A stretch of 64,000 bases of DNA. It comes from Bacteroidales bacterium. Its GTDB lineage: Bacteria; Bacteroidota; Bacteroidia; Bacteroidales; Muribaculaceae. Shown here piece by piece: positions 50,012-60,277 of the stretch; positions within the stretch are counted from its first letter, which is position 1, and each line of letters opens with the position of its first letter. The notes beneath the pieces are model-generated. The model saw nothing but the letters and a program-made list of their open reading frames with translations, was not told the DNA's origin and made no database searches. The stretch is taken from assembly GCA_004552725.1 (NCBI GenBank), contig SFNM01000001.1, forward strand, positions 12,378-76,377, read 5' to 3'. The position numbers and the translations under genes are program-made.

Positions 50012-50584
50012 ATGGACAAGCAAACAAAAGCAAAGGCAGAACAAGAGCGCTCCGAACTTCGCCGCATCATTAACGACGGAATCTCTTTTGAAGTTGAGGT
50101 GCGAACCGCTCGCCGCCCATCCGGTATTTTCGGACGATTCAAGCGGAAGCAGATAAGCATGCAGAAGCGGGTGTTCAAGGTAAGCGAGCCGACGCTCGCC
50201 ACCCTCGACCGCCTCAGCGCCCTGTGGCTTAGCATCGACATCGACGACAGCCAACTCTCAAATGATAACTATTTGGCCGACGCCCGACGACTCGCTGCAC
50301 AACATTCTCAAACCTTAGCCGAAATTGTGGCGACCGCAGTGCTCGGGGAAGACCTCTACGACATCACCGACCGCCGCGGCGTATTCGCATACAAGCCCAA
50401 CAACCGCAAGCTCGCAGAATTATCCACCACCTTTTTCCACAGCGTCAAGCCGTCCGACCTCTTCAAATTAGCCATACTTATCACCAATGCCTGCAATTTA
50501 GCGGATTTTATAGCCTCTATACGATTGATGAGCGCAACACGCACCAGCGAACCGATGACAACTCGTATAGAACCACAGGGCTAA
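50012..50584 (+). CDS. Tail assembly chaperone (short form)
   Basis: The 190-residue product (MDKQTKAKAEQERSELRRII) lies between the tube and the tape measure gene, the place of the G gene in lambda-like phages. Its core reads LFKLAILITNACNLADFIAS. A second reading frame in the -1 register runs on without its own start to 50784 and is likely added by slippage, as in the lambda G/G-T pair. Confidence 0.75.
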   Translation: MDKQTKAKAEQERSELRRIINDGISFEVEVRTARRPSGIFGRFKRKQISMQKRVFKVSEPTLATLDRLSALWLSIDIDDSQLSNDNYLADARRLAAQHSQTLAEIVATAVLGEDLYDITDRRGVFAYKPNNRKLAELSTTFFHSVKPSDLFKLAILITNACNLADFIASIRLMSATRTSEPMTTRIEPQG

Positions 50585-50784
50585 AAAGCCCCCACGGCCG
50601 CCGCGGCTCGGTATGTGCACACTTCGGCTGGCCGTTAGACTATCTCCTCCACGGCATTCCATGGCCGACGGTGCAAAAGATGTTAGCAGACGCCCCCGGC
50701 ATTGAAGACAATGACAGCAAGAGCGCCACAATTGAACTCACCGACGACAACGCCGACGAAGTATTTAATCTATTAACTCGCTAA
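50507..50784 (+). CDS. Tail chaperone frameshift extension (T part)
   Basis: The -1 frame encodes FYSLYTIDERNTHQRTDDNS, then GSVCAHFGWPLDYLLHGIPW and PTVQKMLADAP, and ends four bases before the tape measure start. It has no ATG, GTG or TTG upstream of residue M in QKMLADAP, so it can be made only by joining to the short form. The four-T run at 50506-50509 (GAT TTT ATA in the first frame) is a candidate slip point; the exact site is uncertain. Confidence 0.6.
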
Positions 50785-50787
50785 ATT

Positions 50788-53700
50788 ATGAACGTAACAA
50801 GCGGCGGCCTATCTTTCGACATATCCGCCAACAACGACAAATTAAAGGCAATAGTCGAGCAGAGCATCAGTGAACTGAGCGACCTCTCCAACGCCGCCAA
50901 AACTGGGGGCAAAACCATGGAGGCCGCGCAGAACCAGCTCGCCAAGACCATGGCCGCCCGCGCCGATGATATTAGTGCTGCACTTAGTAAAGACCGCCAA
51001 GAATTAGCCAAGCTCCAAAAGCAGATGGAGCAAGCCAAGCAGCTCACTACGATAGCATATAACAGCGGCGCCGACGCGTCAATAATTAGAGGCTACCAAG
51101 ACAGAGCGATGGCGGCCGAAAAAGCAATCGCGCAAAAGAAGCAGGAAATACAGACACATCAAGAGGCCTTCTCCGTGCTCGAACAGGAGCGCCAGAACAT
51201 GGAGCGCATCACCCAAGCCACTAACAACACGGCACAGGCATCCGGCTCACTACGTCAGCAGTTACGGCAAGTGCAAGAGCAGCTCGCACTATTAGAACAA
51301 ACCGAAGGCGTAGGGGTGCGCCAAACCGCTAAATTCAAGGAGCTCCAAGCCGAGGCCGGCCGCTTAGCCGACGCCATGGGCGACGCACGCACACAGACGC
51401 AAATTTTCTCCAACGATAACGCCGGTCTCCAGTCAATAGTTCAGGGCGTCGGAGGCGTGGCCGGTGCATTCAGCGCCGCGCAAGGTGCCGCCGCGCTCTT
51501 CGGCGTAGAGAATGAAGCGCTGCAAAAAACGATGGTGCGACTACAAGCCGCCATGGCCGTAACCACCGGCCTTCAGCAGGTGGCCAATATGCTAAACAAA
51601 GACAGCTATTTTAGGCTGATTTTAGTGCGAAAAGTTACAGACTTTCTCACCGCCGCAAACTCACGCCTCGCCGTTGCCCTAGGCATCAGCACCGCCGCCG
51701 CGGCCGCTTTAATGGCCACCCTTACGCTCGGGCTATCCGTAGCCATTACCGCATTAGTATCGTGGCTTAGCAAGGGCAGTGAGGAGACCAAAGAACTCGG
51801 CAAGCAGACCGAAGCCACCAAAAAAGCATTTAAAGACTTCTATCGCTCCACCGCTTCAAAAAGTGCCGATTTAGTGAGCAAATACCAGCAGCTCCGCAAC
51901 GAGTACAGCAAGCTAAAAACCGACAGCGAACGAACCGAGTGGATAAAGGCCAACGCTTCGGCATTCGATGCCCTTCAGCTTTCAGTGTCCAACGTCACCG
52001 ACGCTGACAACATCTTCGTTAAGAACACCGACAAAGTGGTTAAAGCCCTCGAACTCCGCGCCAAGGCTTTAGCGCTGCAAACGCTTCAAACGCAGGCTTA
52101 CGAAGAATATTACAACAGGATAATCGCCGCAGACAACAGCGTGGCCGGAGGCGGATATTATAAAAGTGCTAATACAAATTACACTCCGACAATTCCGGAA
52201 ATAAGTCAAGCAGGATTAGTGGCCGGAGTAGATTATCAAGAAATTGTTACACGATCAGGAAATGAAATTTATAGAACCGCCGGTCACCTTTACCAATCCG
52301 GCGTCGACAAGTTAAACGCCTACAGAGCACGGAAGGCTACCGAGACCAACGCCCAAATCCGCAAAGACGCAGAAAACAATCTCAACAAAACCATCGACTA
52401 CACAGCCAAGGAAATGGAGAAGCTCCAGCAACAGCTCGACAGCCTCGGCGTGCTAACCCCCGGAGTTAACAACAAGGGTGGGGGATCAGATAGCACCACG
52501 CCGCAGAGCGAAACAGAGCTGTATGCCGCCGAGATTCAGAAGCGAAAGAGTCTTTACCAGCAATATATGAGCTGGATGACCTCCGGCGATGCCACGCTAC
52601 AGCAAGCCGCCGCACAGCAATTTGCCCCGCTGTTAGAGCAGGGCGCCTCCTATTTGGAATTTCTTCAAGGGCAAGCCGCCGAGTTAGAGAAACTCCCGGA
52701 GACCGCAGCCACAAAGCAGAACCTCGAGCTGGTACGCAACGAAATCGCCGCCGCCACCGCCGGCCAAGCTATCGACCAATTCCGCGCAGAGTTACAAGCC
52801 GACCTCGCCACCTGCCAGACCCTCGGCCAGCAGTTAGACATCATCGAACAGCGCCGCCAAGTTCTCGCCGACGACACCACCGAAGTGGGCAATACAAAGC
52901 GCGGCATCCTCGACGAGCAGCAAGCCGCCACCCAGCAAGCTATCGCCACCGAGACCTACGAACTAATCCAGCAATATGCCGGCTATGAGCAGCAGCGTTA
53001 TGAGTTCGCCCAAAGCTACGCCCGCCGCCGCGAGCTTTTAGAGCGCGCCGTGGCCACAGCAACCACCGACCAGCAAAGAGCAGTGGCGCAAGCCGCGCTC
53101 GACAACCTAAACAAGGAGAACGAGCAGTGGCAAGCCGGCACGTCCGAACTATATGGCCAGCTAAAGGCAAAATATCAGACCTATGAGCAACAGCTCGCCG
53201 ACATCCAAGCCCGCTATGCGGCCGAAAGAGCAGAAGCGCAGGCCAACAACGACACTGGCATGTTAGCTATCATCAACCAAAGAGAGCAGGAAGAAATCAG
53301 CAAGCTCGCCGCCAACCAATTGATGGCGAGCGAGAGCTGGACGCAGTTATTCGGCAATCTCTCGAGGCTGAGCACCTCCACAATAACCAAGCTCATCAAC
53401 GACATCGAAGCCAACATTATAACGCTTTCGGCACAGCTTAGCCCAACCGACATGCAGGCCATTATGCAGCAGCTCAACAACGCCAAGAACGAAGTGCAGA
53501 AGCGCAACCCGTTCATCGCTCTGCGCGATAGCCTCCGGGCACTTCGCAAGGATGCCGGCACTGACGGAGCCGGCACCGGTGCAGCGTTGAAGCCGGTATT
53601 CGAGAGCCTCGCCGGAAGCATCGCATTCGTCCGCCAGAGCATCGACAGCGTCACCAACGGCCTCAAAACTATGGGCATAAAGATGGACGATGAAACTGCC

Positions 53701-54723
53701 GCCATTCTTTCCAATCTCAACGGAGTAATGACCGGAGCGGAGCAAATAGCCACCGGCATCGCCACCTCTAACCCGTTAGGAATCATTCAGGGCTCCGTGG
53801 GCTTGCTTTCTTCGGCTTTCAGCCTATTCAACAGCCGCGACCGCAAGGCAGAAAAATCCATCAAGCGCCACCAAGAAGCAGTGGAGAAGTTAAAGAGCTC
53901 TTATGCCGACTTAGAGGATGCAGTCAATCGCGCGCTCGGCGAAGAGTACTACACCAACCAAACCGCGCTCATTAAGAACCTCCGAGCGCAACAAATCGAA
54001 ATCGCCGGAATGATGGCCGACGAGCGCAGCAAGAAGAACCCCGACGACGACCGCATCAAAGAATGGCAAGAACAATATAAAGAGCTCGCCCGCGACATTC
54101 AGGACATCATGGACGACATCACCGCCTCAATAACGCAGACCACAGCCAAAGAACTCGCCGGCAATTTAGCCGACGCGCTCGTCGATGCATTCGAAGGAGG
54201 CAAAGACGCGGCCGAGGCATTCGGCGAAGTGGCCAACGATGTAATCAAGAACGCGGTTATCAATGCGCTAAAATTGCAATTCCTCGAAAAGCCGCTACAA
54301 GACGCAATAAAGCAGCTCCAAAAGGATATGGGCTTCGCCGACGACGGCTCCGGCTCATTCGATGGGCTGACCGCCGAGGAACAGCAACGGTTCAAGGACG
54401 CAGTGGAAGCTGCCGGCGCCAACTTCTCCGCCGCGATGGAAGTCTATAAAAGCCTGTTTGAACAGCTCGAGGAGAACGACCCCACAACGCTCTCCGGAGC
54501 AATCAAAGGAGCCAGCCAAGAGAGCATCGACCTGCTCGCCGGCCAAACCAACGCCGTGCGGCAAAACCAAGTGGCCACCATGGCGCTCATCCGCGACCAG
54601 CTACTCCACCTTTCCAACATCGACAGCAACACCGCCGTAATAGCAGGCCGCCTGCAAACCATCATTAACCAACTCAACACCCCGCAAGCCGCCAATTTCC
54701 GCTCGCAGGGCTTAACCATTTAA
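50788..54723 (+). CDS. Tail tape measure protein
   Basis: The 1311-residue product has a long helical first part (KDRQELAKLQKQMEQAKQLT), hydrophobic segments around residues 215-340 (VGGVAGAFSAAQGAAALFGV; ALMATLTLGLSVAITALVSW) and further coiled-coil regions. This is the composition of tape measure proteins, which set tail length and line the tail tube. At about 0.15 nm per residue the tail would be roughly 200 nm, which is an estimate only. Confidence 0.93.
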   Translation: MNVTSGGLSFDISANNDKLKAIVEQSISELSDLSNAAKTGGKTMEAAQNQLAKTMAARADDISAALSKDRQELAKLQKQMEQAKQLTTIAYNSGADASIIRGYQDRAMAAEKAIAQKKQEIQTHQEAFSVLEQERQNMERITQATNNTAQASGSLRQQLRQVQEQLALLEQTEGVGVRQTAKFKELQAEAGRLADAMGDARTQTQIFSNDNAGLQSIVQGVGGVAGAFSAAQGAAALFGVENEALQKTMVRLQAAMAVTTGLQQVANMLNKDSYFRLILVRKVTDFLTAANSRLAVALGISTAAAAALMATLTLGLSVAITALVSWLSKGSEETKELGKQTEATKKAFKDFYRSTASKSADLVSKYQQLRNEYSKLKTDSERTEWIKANASAFDALQLSVSNVTDADNIFVKNTDKVVKALELRAKALALQTLQTQAYEEYYNRIIAADNSVAGGGYYKSANTNYTPTIPEISQAGLVAGVDYQEIVTRSGNEIYRTAGHLYQSGVDKLNAYRARKATETNAQIRKDAENNLNKTIDYTAKEMEKLQQQLDSLGVLTPGVNNKGGGSDSTTPQSETELYAAEIQKRKSLYQQYMSWMTSGDATLQQAAAQQFAPLLEQGASYLEFLQGQAAELEKLPETAATKQNLELVRNEIAAATAGQAIDQFRAELQADLATCQTLGQQLDIIEQRRQVLADDTTEVGNTKRGILDEQQAATQQAIATETYELIQQYAGYEQQRYEFAQSYARRRELLERAVATATTDQQRAVAQAALDNLNKENEQWQAGTSELYGQLKAKYQTYEQQLADIQARYAAERAEAQANNDTGMLAIINQREQEEISKLAANQLMASESWTQLFGNLSRLSTSTITKLINDIEANIITLSAQLSPTDMQAIMQQLNNAKNEVQKRNPFIALRDSLRALRKDAGTDGAGTGAALKPVFESLAGSIAFVRQSIDSVTNGLKTMGIKMDDETAAILSNLNGVMTGAEQIATGIATSNPLGIIQGSVGLLSSAFSLFNSRDRKAEKSIKRHQEAVEKLKSSYADLEDAVNRALGEEYYTNQTALIKNLRAQQIEIAGMMADERSKKNPDDDRIKEWQEQYKELARDIQDIMDDITASITQTTAKELAGNLADALVDAFEGGKDAAEAFGEVANDVIKNAVINALKLQFLEKPLQDAIKQLQKDMGFADDGSGSFDGLTAEEQQRFKDAVEAAGANFSAAMEVYKSLFEQLEENDPTTLSGAIKGASQESIDLLAGQTNAVRQNQVATMALIRDQLLHLSNIDSNTAVIAGRLQTIINQLNTPQAANFRSQGLTI

Positions 54724-54728
54724 CCGCC

Positions 54729-55238
54729 ATGGACTTCAAAGAATTACGTCAACGCTTAGCAGACGAGGCCGCCGCCCAAAAAATATGCAAGGAGTGGCAC
54801 CGCCGCATCACCCAAGCCACTACACGCGAAGAGCTACTCCGCCTTTTTATCGACGGCCTCGACTTTGTCAGTGCCAACAGCTACCCCTCGGCAGAGCTCC
54901 GCGCCGAATTTGCCGACATCGCGCCGCACTTCGGGGTGTATATCACCGGCAAGCACACCGCCCCACATACTCGGCGAGTAATCACATGCCTCGATGCCGA
55001 CGTGGCTGCACTATACTCCGACTTCGACGTGGCGGAGGTTTATGCTTTCGATAATTCGCAGGTCTCAATTGTCGCCGAGGGCTACGCAAAAATATTTGTA
55101 ACAGCATACGACAACGCCACCGTTAAAGCGAGCGCTGACGGGCACGCCAAGGTGACATTTAAAACATTCGGGGCTAAAGTTAGCGCCCATAAATTCAGCG
55201 AGCAAGCAGTTTTAAAACTTATAGATGCAGAAGTATGA
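54729..55238 (+). CDS. Tail-region protein with short beta repeats
   Basis: The first 60 residues are helical (MDFKELRQRLADEAAAQKIC); the last 85 form a run of short repeats of the form A-x-V/L-x-A-x-D/G (VAEVYAFDNSQVSIVAEGYA; KIFVTAYDNATVKASADGHA) that suggests a small beta-helix. It lies between tape measure and distal tail genes and overlaps the latter (ATGA). Function unknown. Confidence 0.65.
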   Translation: MDFKELRQRLADEAAAQKICKEWHRRITQATTREELLRLFIDGLDFVSANSYPSAELRAEFADIAPHFGVYITGKHTAPHTRRVITCLDADVAALYSDFDVAEVYAFDNSQVSIVAEGYAKIFVTAYDNATVKASADGHAKVTFKTFGAKVSAHKFSEQAVLKLIDAEV

Positions 55239-56458
55239 TTCCCGACGAAGAACTCATCCTAAATTTGCCGTGCGACGAGCGAGCAAACAGCACCACCGCC
55301 TACGACTACTCCCCTGGACGGCATGATGCCGCAGTGTCCAGTGCTTTATTCACCCCAGGAAGGCAAGGCAACTGCCTCCACTTCGATGGTGCTGGCCAAG
55401 CAACCATCGACAGCAACGTCATCGACTTAAACGGCGACTTCACGCTGTTAGCATGGATAAAGCCCCACCCATTACGTGACAGCAGCACAAGAACTGCCAA
55501 AATCGGATTTTTCGTCATCAACCACATCTCCCCGACCGAGGATTTAACCGAGTGGCTCGAACTCCCGCTTCAAGTATGGACGCACATCGCACTGGTTAAA
55601 GAGACGCAAACCCTCAGCGTTTACATCGACACCCAATTCAAAGCCCAAATCCAAATCGGCGGGCTCCTGCGCGGCTTCGCAATCATTCAGGACTACTACA
55701 CAACGGATTTAGCAATCGCAGACATCGACGAAGTAAAAATTTATTCCATAGCATTAACCCAAGAACAAATCACCGAATCGCTCAACGATATCAACCAACT
55801 GGAATATTACATTAACGGCCAATCACTTCGCGACATGGGCGTTATTGTCAAATCTTCCACCGGAGTGCTCGACCGGCCAAAGTTGAAATCAACAAACACC
55901 ACCGACTGCCCGGACGACCACGGCGAAGTGGTCGACCTATTCGCCAAACGCTACTCACCGCGAGATATAACGCTCAATTGTTGGATGCGAGCCACAGGCA
56001 AAATGGACTTCATCACCCGCGTCAACAACCTGCTACAGGAGTTCGATGCCGCCGGAACGACACGCCTCACCATAGCGCTGCACCCGACAAAGCCGCTCGT
56101 TTATGAAGTATATTTGCCCGAGGGTGTCAGTTTCGACAAAACGTGGCGCGACAACAAAATGATAGGGTCATTCTCGCTCAAGCTCCGCGAGCCACAGCCG
56201 GTGAAGCGTGTGCTCCGCTTTCAGCGCACCTCCGACGCCACGGCGCAAATTTCAGTAACAATAAAATCGCCGAGCGCGCTCTCGATATTTTGGGGCGACG
56301 GCATCGCCGACCACGACCTGGTGACAGACGACGGCAGCGCCGCCACATATTCGCACACCTACGCCACCGACGGCATTTATTACCCGATAGTGGCCGGAGT
56401 AATTGAAGCAATCGAAGAATTTACAACAAACGCTATTGTGGTATGGGACAAAATTTAA
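55235..56458 (+). CDS. Distal tail protein with LamG-like domain
   Basis: The first 190 residues look like a LamG/concanavalin-type lectin domain (GRQGNCLHFDGAGQATIDSN; DFTLLAWIKPHPL; VWTHIALVKETQTLSVYIDT). The middle resembles a distal tail (Dit) protein (KRYSPRDITLNCWMRATGKM) and the last 60 residues have a PKD-like element (FWGDGIADHDLVTDDGSAAT). The combination suggests a tail-tip ring that also binds glycans. Confidence 0.7.
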   Translation: MIPDEELILNLPCDERANSTTAYDYSPGRHDAAVSSALFTPGRQGNCLHFDGAGQATIDSNVIDLNGDFTLLAWIKPHPLRDSSTRTAKIGFFVINHISPTEDLTEWLELPLQVWTHIALVKETQTLSVYIDTQFKAQIQIGGLLRGFAIIQDYYTTDLAIADIDEVKIYSIALTQEQITESLNDINQLEYYINGQSLRDMGVIVKSSTGVLDRPKLKSTNTTDCPDDHGEVVDLFAKRYSPRDITLNCWMRATGKMDFITRVNNLLQEFDAAGTTRLTIALHPTKPLVYEVYLPEGVSFDKTWRDNKMIGSFSLKLREPQPVKRVLRFQRTSDATAQISVTIKSPSALSIFWGDGIADHDLVTDDGSAATYSHTYATDGIYYPIVAGVIEAIEEFTTNAIVVWDKI

Positions 56459-59400
56459 TACTTTACAACCGAAACGGCTCGCGCAAATTCGCACTCAATT
56501 CGCGGGCAAAGTGCTCGGTGGTAACTTCCGCCAAATTGAAATCCGAGCTCATGAAGGACGACAGCGTGGCCGTTACCATCAACGCAGCCGAACCGCTCGA
56601 CATCGCCATCGGCGACTTCATCGTTGTATTCGGCAGAAAATACACAATTAACCAGCTACCGCAGCCAGCCAAGGAAGGCCTCCGGCAATACACATATAAC
56701 ATTCCATTCGAGGGCGCACAATACGACCTATTAGACGTATATTTCCACCTGCCGGAAGACGCCATCGGTGACAATTATTATTGCAACGCCGCAGACCTCG
56801 CCAAAGTATTAGAGTGGAACCTTCAGCGAGTATTTAACGACGACTGGCACGTCTACATCGAAGAAGGAGCAGCTGCCCCGGACAAATATGTCAACTTCAC
56901 CGCATCCGGCAAGAACGCACTCGCCGTGCTTCAGGAACTTTGCTCGACATTCGGGCTGGAGTTCTCAATCACCGGTGACTGGAACGACAGAAAAGTTATT
57001 ACCATCACCAAGAGGGTGGGCACATCGCCCGTGCTTTCACTTCAATTCGGGCGAGGGCGCGGCCTCTACAAATTGAGCCGCACGAACGTGAGCAACGCCG
57101 GCATCACTAACCGCCTATATGTTTACGGCGGGAGCGAGAACCTCGGCCAAAATTATCCCTACAACAAGCTCTGCCTCAAGGGCACCGGCCGCCTCACCTC
57201 CTATTTGGAAAATAACGAAAGCGTCAGCGCATTCGGCCTGCGCGAAGGCTCAAAAACATACAGCGACATAAAGCCGCAGCGCATCGGCCAAGTTACAGAC
57301 CTGGGCGAAGATACAATCACATTCGCCGACACCACCGGCGACCCCGAAGACCCAACTAACCCGCCGATGTTCGAACTCAACGCCACCGACGAACAGGGCA
57401 ACACGCTCTATTTAATCAACGGCACCGCGGCCAAAATCACATTCCAGACCGGCAACCTCGCCGGCTACGAGTTCGACCTCCACAGCTACGACCACCAAAC
57501 AAAAACATTCATAATTAACCGCATCACCGATGAAAACGGCTTAGTCATCCCGTCCGACGATTCCGCCGCATTCCAATTTGCCGTGGGCGATAAATACATT
57601 ATAACCGACATTCAGCTCCCGCAAGAGTACATCGACCAAGCTGCCGCCAAGCTATTAGAAGCGGCCTCCGCCGACTTCCCCACCTTAGCGCAGCCACAAG
57701 TTAGTTACAAGCTATCGCTCGACCCGGCATTCATCACCGCCAAGTGGGGGCGAGAGACCGCCGCGGAAGTTCTTCACCCGGGCGATGGCATCCACATCAC
57801 CGACGCACAAATCGGAGTGGACAAAGACATCCGCATCACTTCAATCACCCGCGACCTTCTGGCGGTCAACAGCTACGAGTTAACACTCTCGGATACCACC
57901 GAGCAGAGCGTCACGCTCAAAGTTATCAATGATATAAATTCAATCAACGAGGCCATCTCCATAAATACCGGCTTCACCAACCCCACCAAGGCGCGCCGCC
58001 GATGGATGGCCACGCAGGAGTTGCTCGGGATGGTATTCGACCCGGAAGGCGACTACTACAGCGAAAAAATAAAACCGCTTTCCATCGAAACGCAGATGCT
58101 CAGCGTCGGCGCCAAATCCACCCAGTTCGCGCTCAACAACGTAACCCTCCAGCCAAATTACAACGGCGACGCTAACACGCTCTATATTTCCGCGGGAACG
58201 TTAGTGCATTACGGCATCGACCCGGACGCCACAAAAGTGTGGGAAATTCGTGCCGTGACGTATTCAGGCCTAATCGCGGCCGCCCCGTATTATATATATG
58301 CCCGATGCGAGCGCAACACCACCCGCGCCGCCATCTACCTCTCAAAAGAACCAAAAGGATGCGAGAGCGAAGCCGCATATTACAACTTTTTAGTGGGCGT
58401 TCTAAACAGCGTGAGCACCGACAACCACGGAGGCAACCCGGCGCGCCTCATTTCGCTGACCTACGGCTCCTCAACCATTAATGGGCGCTTCGTTCGCTGC
58501 GGCCGTATTGAGAGCAGCGGCGGCGGGGCTACCTACTTCGACCTCGACACCGGCACCATCGCCGGCGCGATTCAGTTCATCAGCGGCGATGGCACATATA
58601 AGAACGTGTCATCCATAGAAACCGCACTCACCGAAGCCGAGAAGGCGCTCGCCAACAGCCTCACCGACATCCAAGAACAGGTGGACGGCAAGGTGGAAAT
58701 CTATTACCAAGCATCCGACCCAGCCACGGCATGGACAGACGAAGCCACGCTATTAAAGCACCAAGGAGACCAGTGGCACAATACCACCGATAAAACGCTC
58801 TTCCGATTTTGCGCTTTCGAAAAGTGGAATGGCAACTATTTCACACCGCGCGACGGCGTCGGCATTCAATACGTGGGGAATTACACCTTCTACTGGGCAA
58901 GAATCACCGACCAAAGCGCCATCGACGCAGCGGCAGCAGCGGCAGCAGCGCAGACCACCGCCAACGGCAAAACAACCGTCTACGTGGCCACTCCCGTGCC
59001 GCCGTATAACGTTGGTGACCTTTGGCTCAAAGATATAGACGCCAACGGCGTAGCGGCCGGCGGTCTTTGGCGATGCGTTACGGCGCGAACAGCCGATGAG
59101 GCATTCAGCCCAACAGACTGGTGCGAAGCTACCACCTACGACAGCACGCAAACCGTTATCGACGGGGGCATCGTTACCGCCGGCACAATCCAGTTAGCGG
59201 GCGCGACTTCCGGCTCAATTGTTGCCGGCATTACAGGCGGCAACGGCGCCACGCTCAAAGAAACGGCCTCCACACCGGAATCACAGCGGGTGCGTATATG
59301 GGCAGGCGCAAGCGAAAGCGCACGCACCGAAGCCCCATTCCGAGTGCTTGAAAATGGCCGGCTTTATGCTTCCGACGCGGTCATTTCAGGCACAGTGCAC

Positions 59401-60195
59401 GCCACCGACGGAGACTTCTCCGGAACCATCAACGCCACCAACGGCACCATCGGCGCGTTAGCCATCAGCGGCAACGACATCATCGGCCTCGACGGAGGCG
59501 AAGAACGCGTGCGCATCGGCCTCGGGGCGCTCCCTTCCGTATCTTCGGCATTCAAACGCCAAGTCTTAGACTTTGAGCTCACCAGCCCCGACGGCCGAGT
59601 GTACGGGCCGCTAAAGAATAGCGCCGGGCTATATGATGGACACGTCAGCGCACCGGCTTACTACTATTTCGATAAAACCGAAACACTTCACCAGGCGGAC
59701 ACAGTAACGGCAAATTTCGCCTTCACCATCCAGACGGAGCCGCGCTCGCTAATCTTTCAAGGTATCCGCCCCGCCGTCACCATCGACCAAACAGACGAGT
59801 TCACCCCAACAGCGGTGCCACATGCCACACTCTACTCAAAGGCCGCCGACGGCACACTCACCGCGGTTAAATCCTTTTTCATTAACGGCAACGCAGTGCT
59901 CACAGACATCACCGCCGGCGACTACGTGCTCCAAGTCATGGCCGTAGTCAGCTACGGAGGCGAAGAGTGGCACGGCGCCGTCGAAGTCTGGATTAACGGC
60001 GGCATTTTAATCGAGACGCCCGACACCTCCGCCAGCACCACAATCGCCAAAGACGGCTTGCTCGTACTTCGCTCCGCCCTTCAATATTTCCTATTTAACG
60101 ATGACGGTTTAGAAGTGCGATTTAACAACGCAGGCATCCGCCTCACGGCTTCAGGCTTGCAGAAGCTCTCAAACGGCAACTGGGTGACATTATAA
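56443..60195 (+). CDS. Tail tip / central tail fiber protein
   Basis: The 1250-residue product starts within the end of the previous gene. Its N-terminal 500 residues look like a baseplate hub domain (IGDFIVVFGRKYTINQLPQP; VLQELCSTFGLEFSITGDWN); the rest is beta-rich with repeats near SGTVHATDGDFSGTINATNG and an Ala-rich helix (AAAAAAAQTTANGKTTVYVA). It should form the tail tip or central fiber. It is followed by the third phage promoter. Confidence 0.8.
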   Translation: MGQNLILYNRNGSRKFALNSRAKCSVVTSAKLKSELMKDDSVAVTINAAEPLDIAIGDFIVVFGRKYTINQLPQPAKEGLRQYTYNIPFEGAQYDLLDVYFHLPEDAIGDNYYCNAADLAKVLEWNLQRVFNDDWHVYIEEGAAAPDKYVNFTASGKNALAVLQELCSTFGLEFSITGDWNDRKVITITKRVGTSPVLSLQFGRGRGLYKLSRTNVSNAGITNRLYVYGGSENLGQNYPYNKLCLKGTGRLTSYLENNESVSAFGLREGSKTYSDIKPQRIGQVTDLGEDTITFADTTGDPEDPTNPPMFELNATDEQGNTLYLINGTAAKITFQTGNLAGYEFDLHSYDHQTKTFIINRITDENGLVIPSDDSAAFQFAVGDKYIITDIQLPQEYIDQAAAKLLEAASADFPTLAQPQVSYKLSLDPAFITAKWGRETAAEVLHPGDGIHITDAQIGVDKDIRITSITRDLLAVNSYELTLSDTTEQSVTLKVINDINSINEAISINTGFTNPTKARRRWMATQELLGMVFDPEGDYYSEKIKPLSIETQMLSVGAKSTQFALNNVTLQPNYNGDANTLYISAGTLVHYGIDPDATKVWEIRAVTYSGLIAAAPYYIYARCERNTTRAAIYLSKEPKGCESEAAYYNFLVGVLNSVSTDNHGGNPARLISLTYGSSTINGRFVRCGRIESSGGGATYFDLDTGTIAGAIQFISGDGTYKNVSSIETALTEAEKALANSLTDIQEQVDGKVEIYYQASDPATAWTDEATLLKHQGDQWHNTTDKTLFRFCAFEKWNGNYFTPRDGVGIQYVGNYTFYWARITDQSAIDAAAAAAAAQTTANGKTTVYVATPVPPYNVGDLWLKDIDANGVAAGGLWRCVTARTADEAFSPTDWCEATTYDSTQTVIDGGIVTAGTIQLAGATSGSIVAGITGGNGATLKETASTPESQRVRIWAGASESARTEAPFRVLENGRLYASDAVISGTVHATDGDFSGTINATNGTIGALAISGNDIIGLDGGEERVRIGLGALPSVSSAFKRQVLDFELTSPDGRVYGPLKNSAGLYDGHVSAPAYYYFDKTETLHQADTVTANFAFTIQTEPRSLIFQGIRPAVTIDQTDEFTPTAVPHATLYSKAADGTLTAVKSFFINGNAVLTDITAGDYVLQVMAVVSYGGEEWHGAVEVWINGGILIETPDTSASTTIAKDGLLVLRSALQYFLFNDDGLEVRFNNAGIRLTASGLQKLSNGNWVTL

Positions 60196-60198
60196 AAT

Positions 60199-60253
60199 TT
60201 CGATAACTTTTTGCCTACGAATTATTATAATACATTTTTATTCCGTATATTTG
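60199..60253 (+). promoter_or_regulatory. Prophage-specific bipartite promoter, copy 3
   Basis: TTCGATAACT (60199-60208), exactly 37 bases, TATATTTG (60246-60253), then CAC. There is no TTTG at -33. It lies 4 bases after the tail-tip stop and would drive the small gene at 60278 and the DGR. Confidence 0.78.
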
Positions 60254-60277
60254 CACAAAATTCTAAACTAACAAAAT

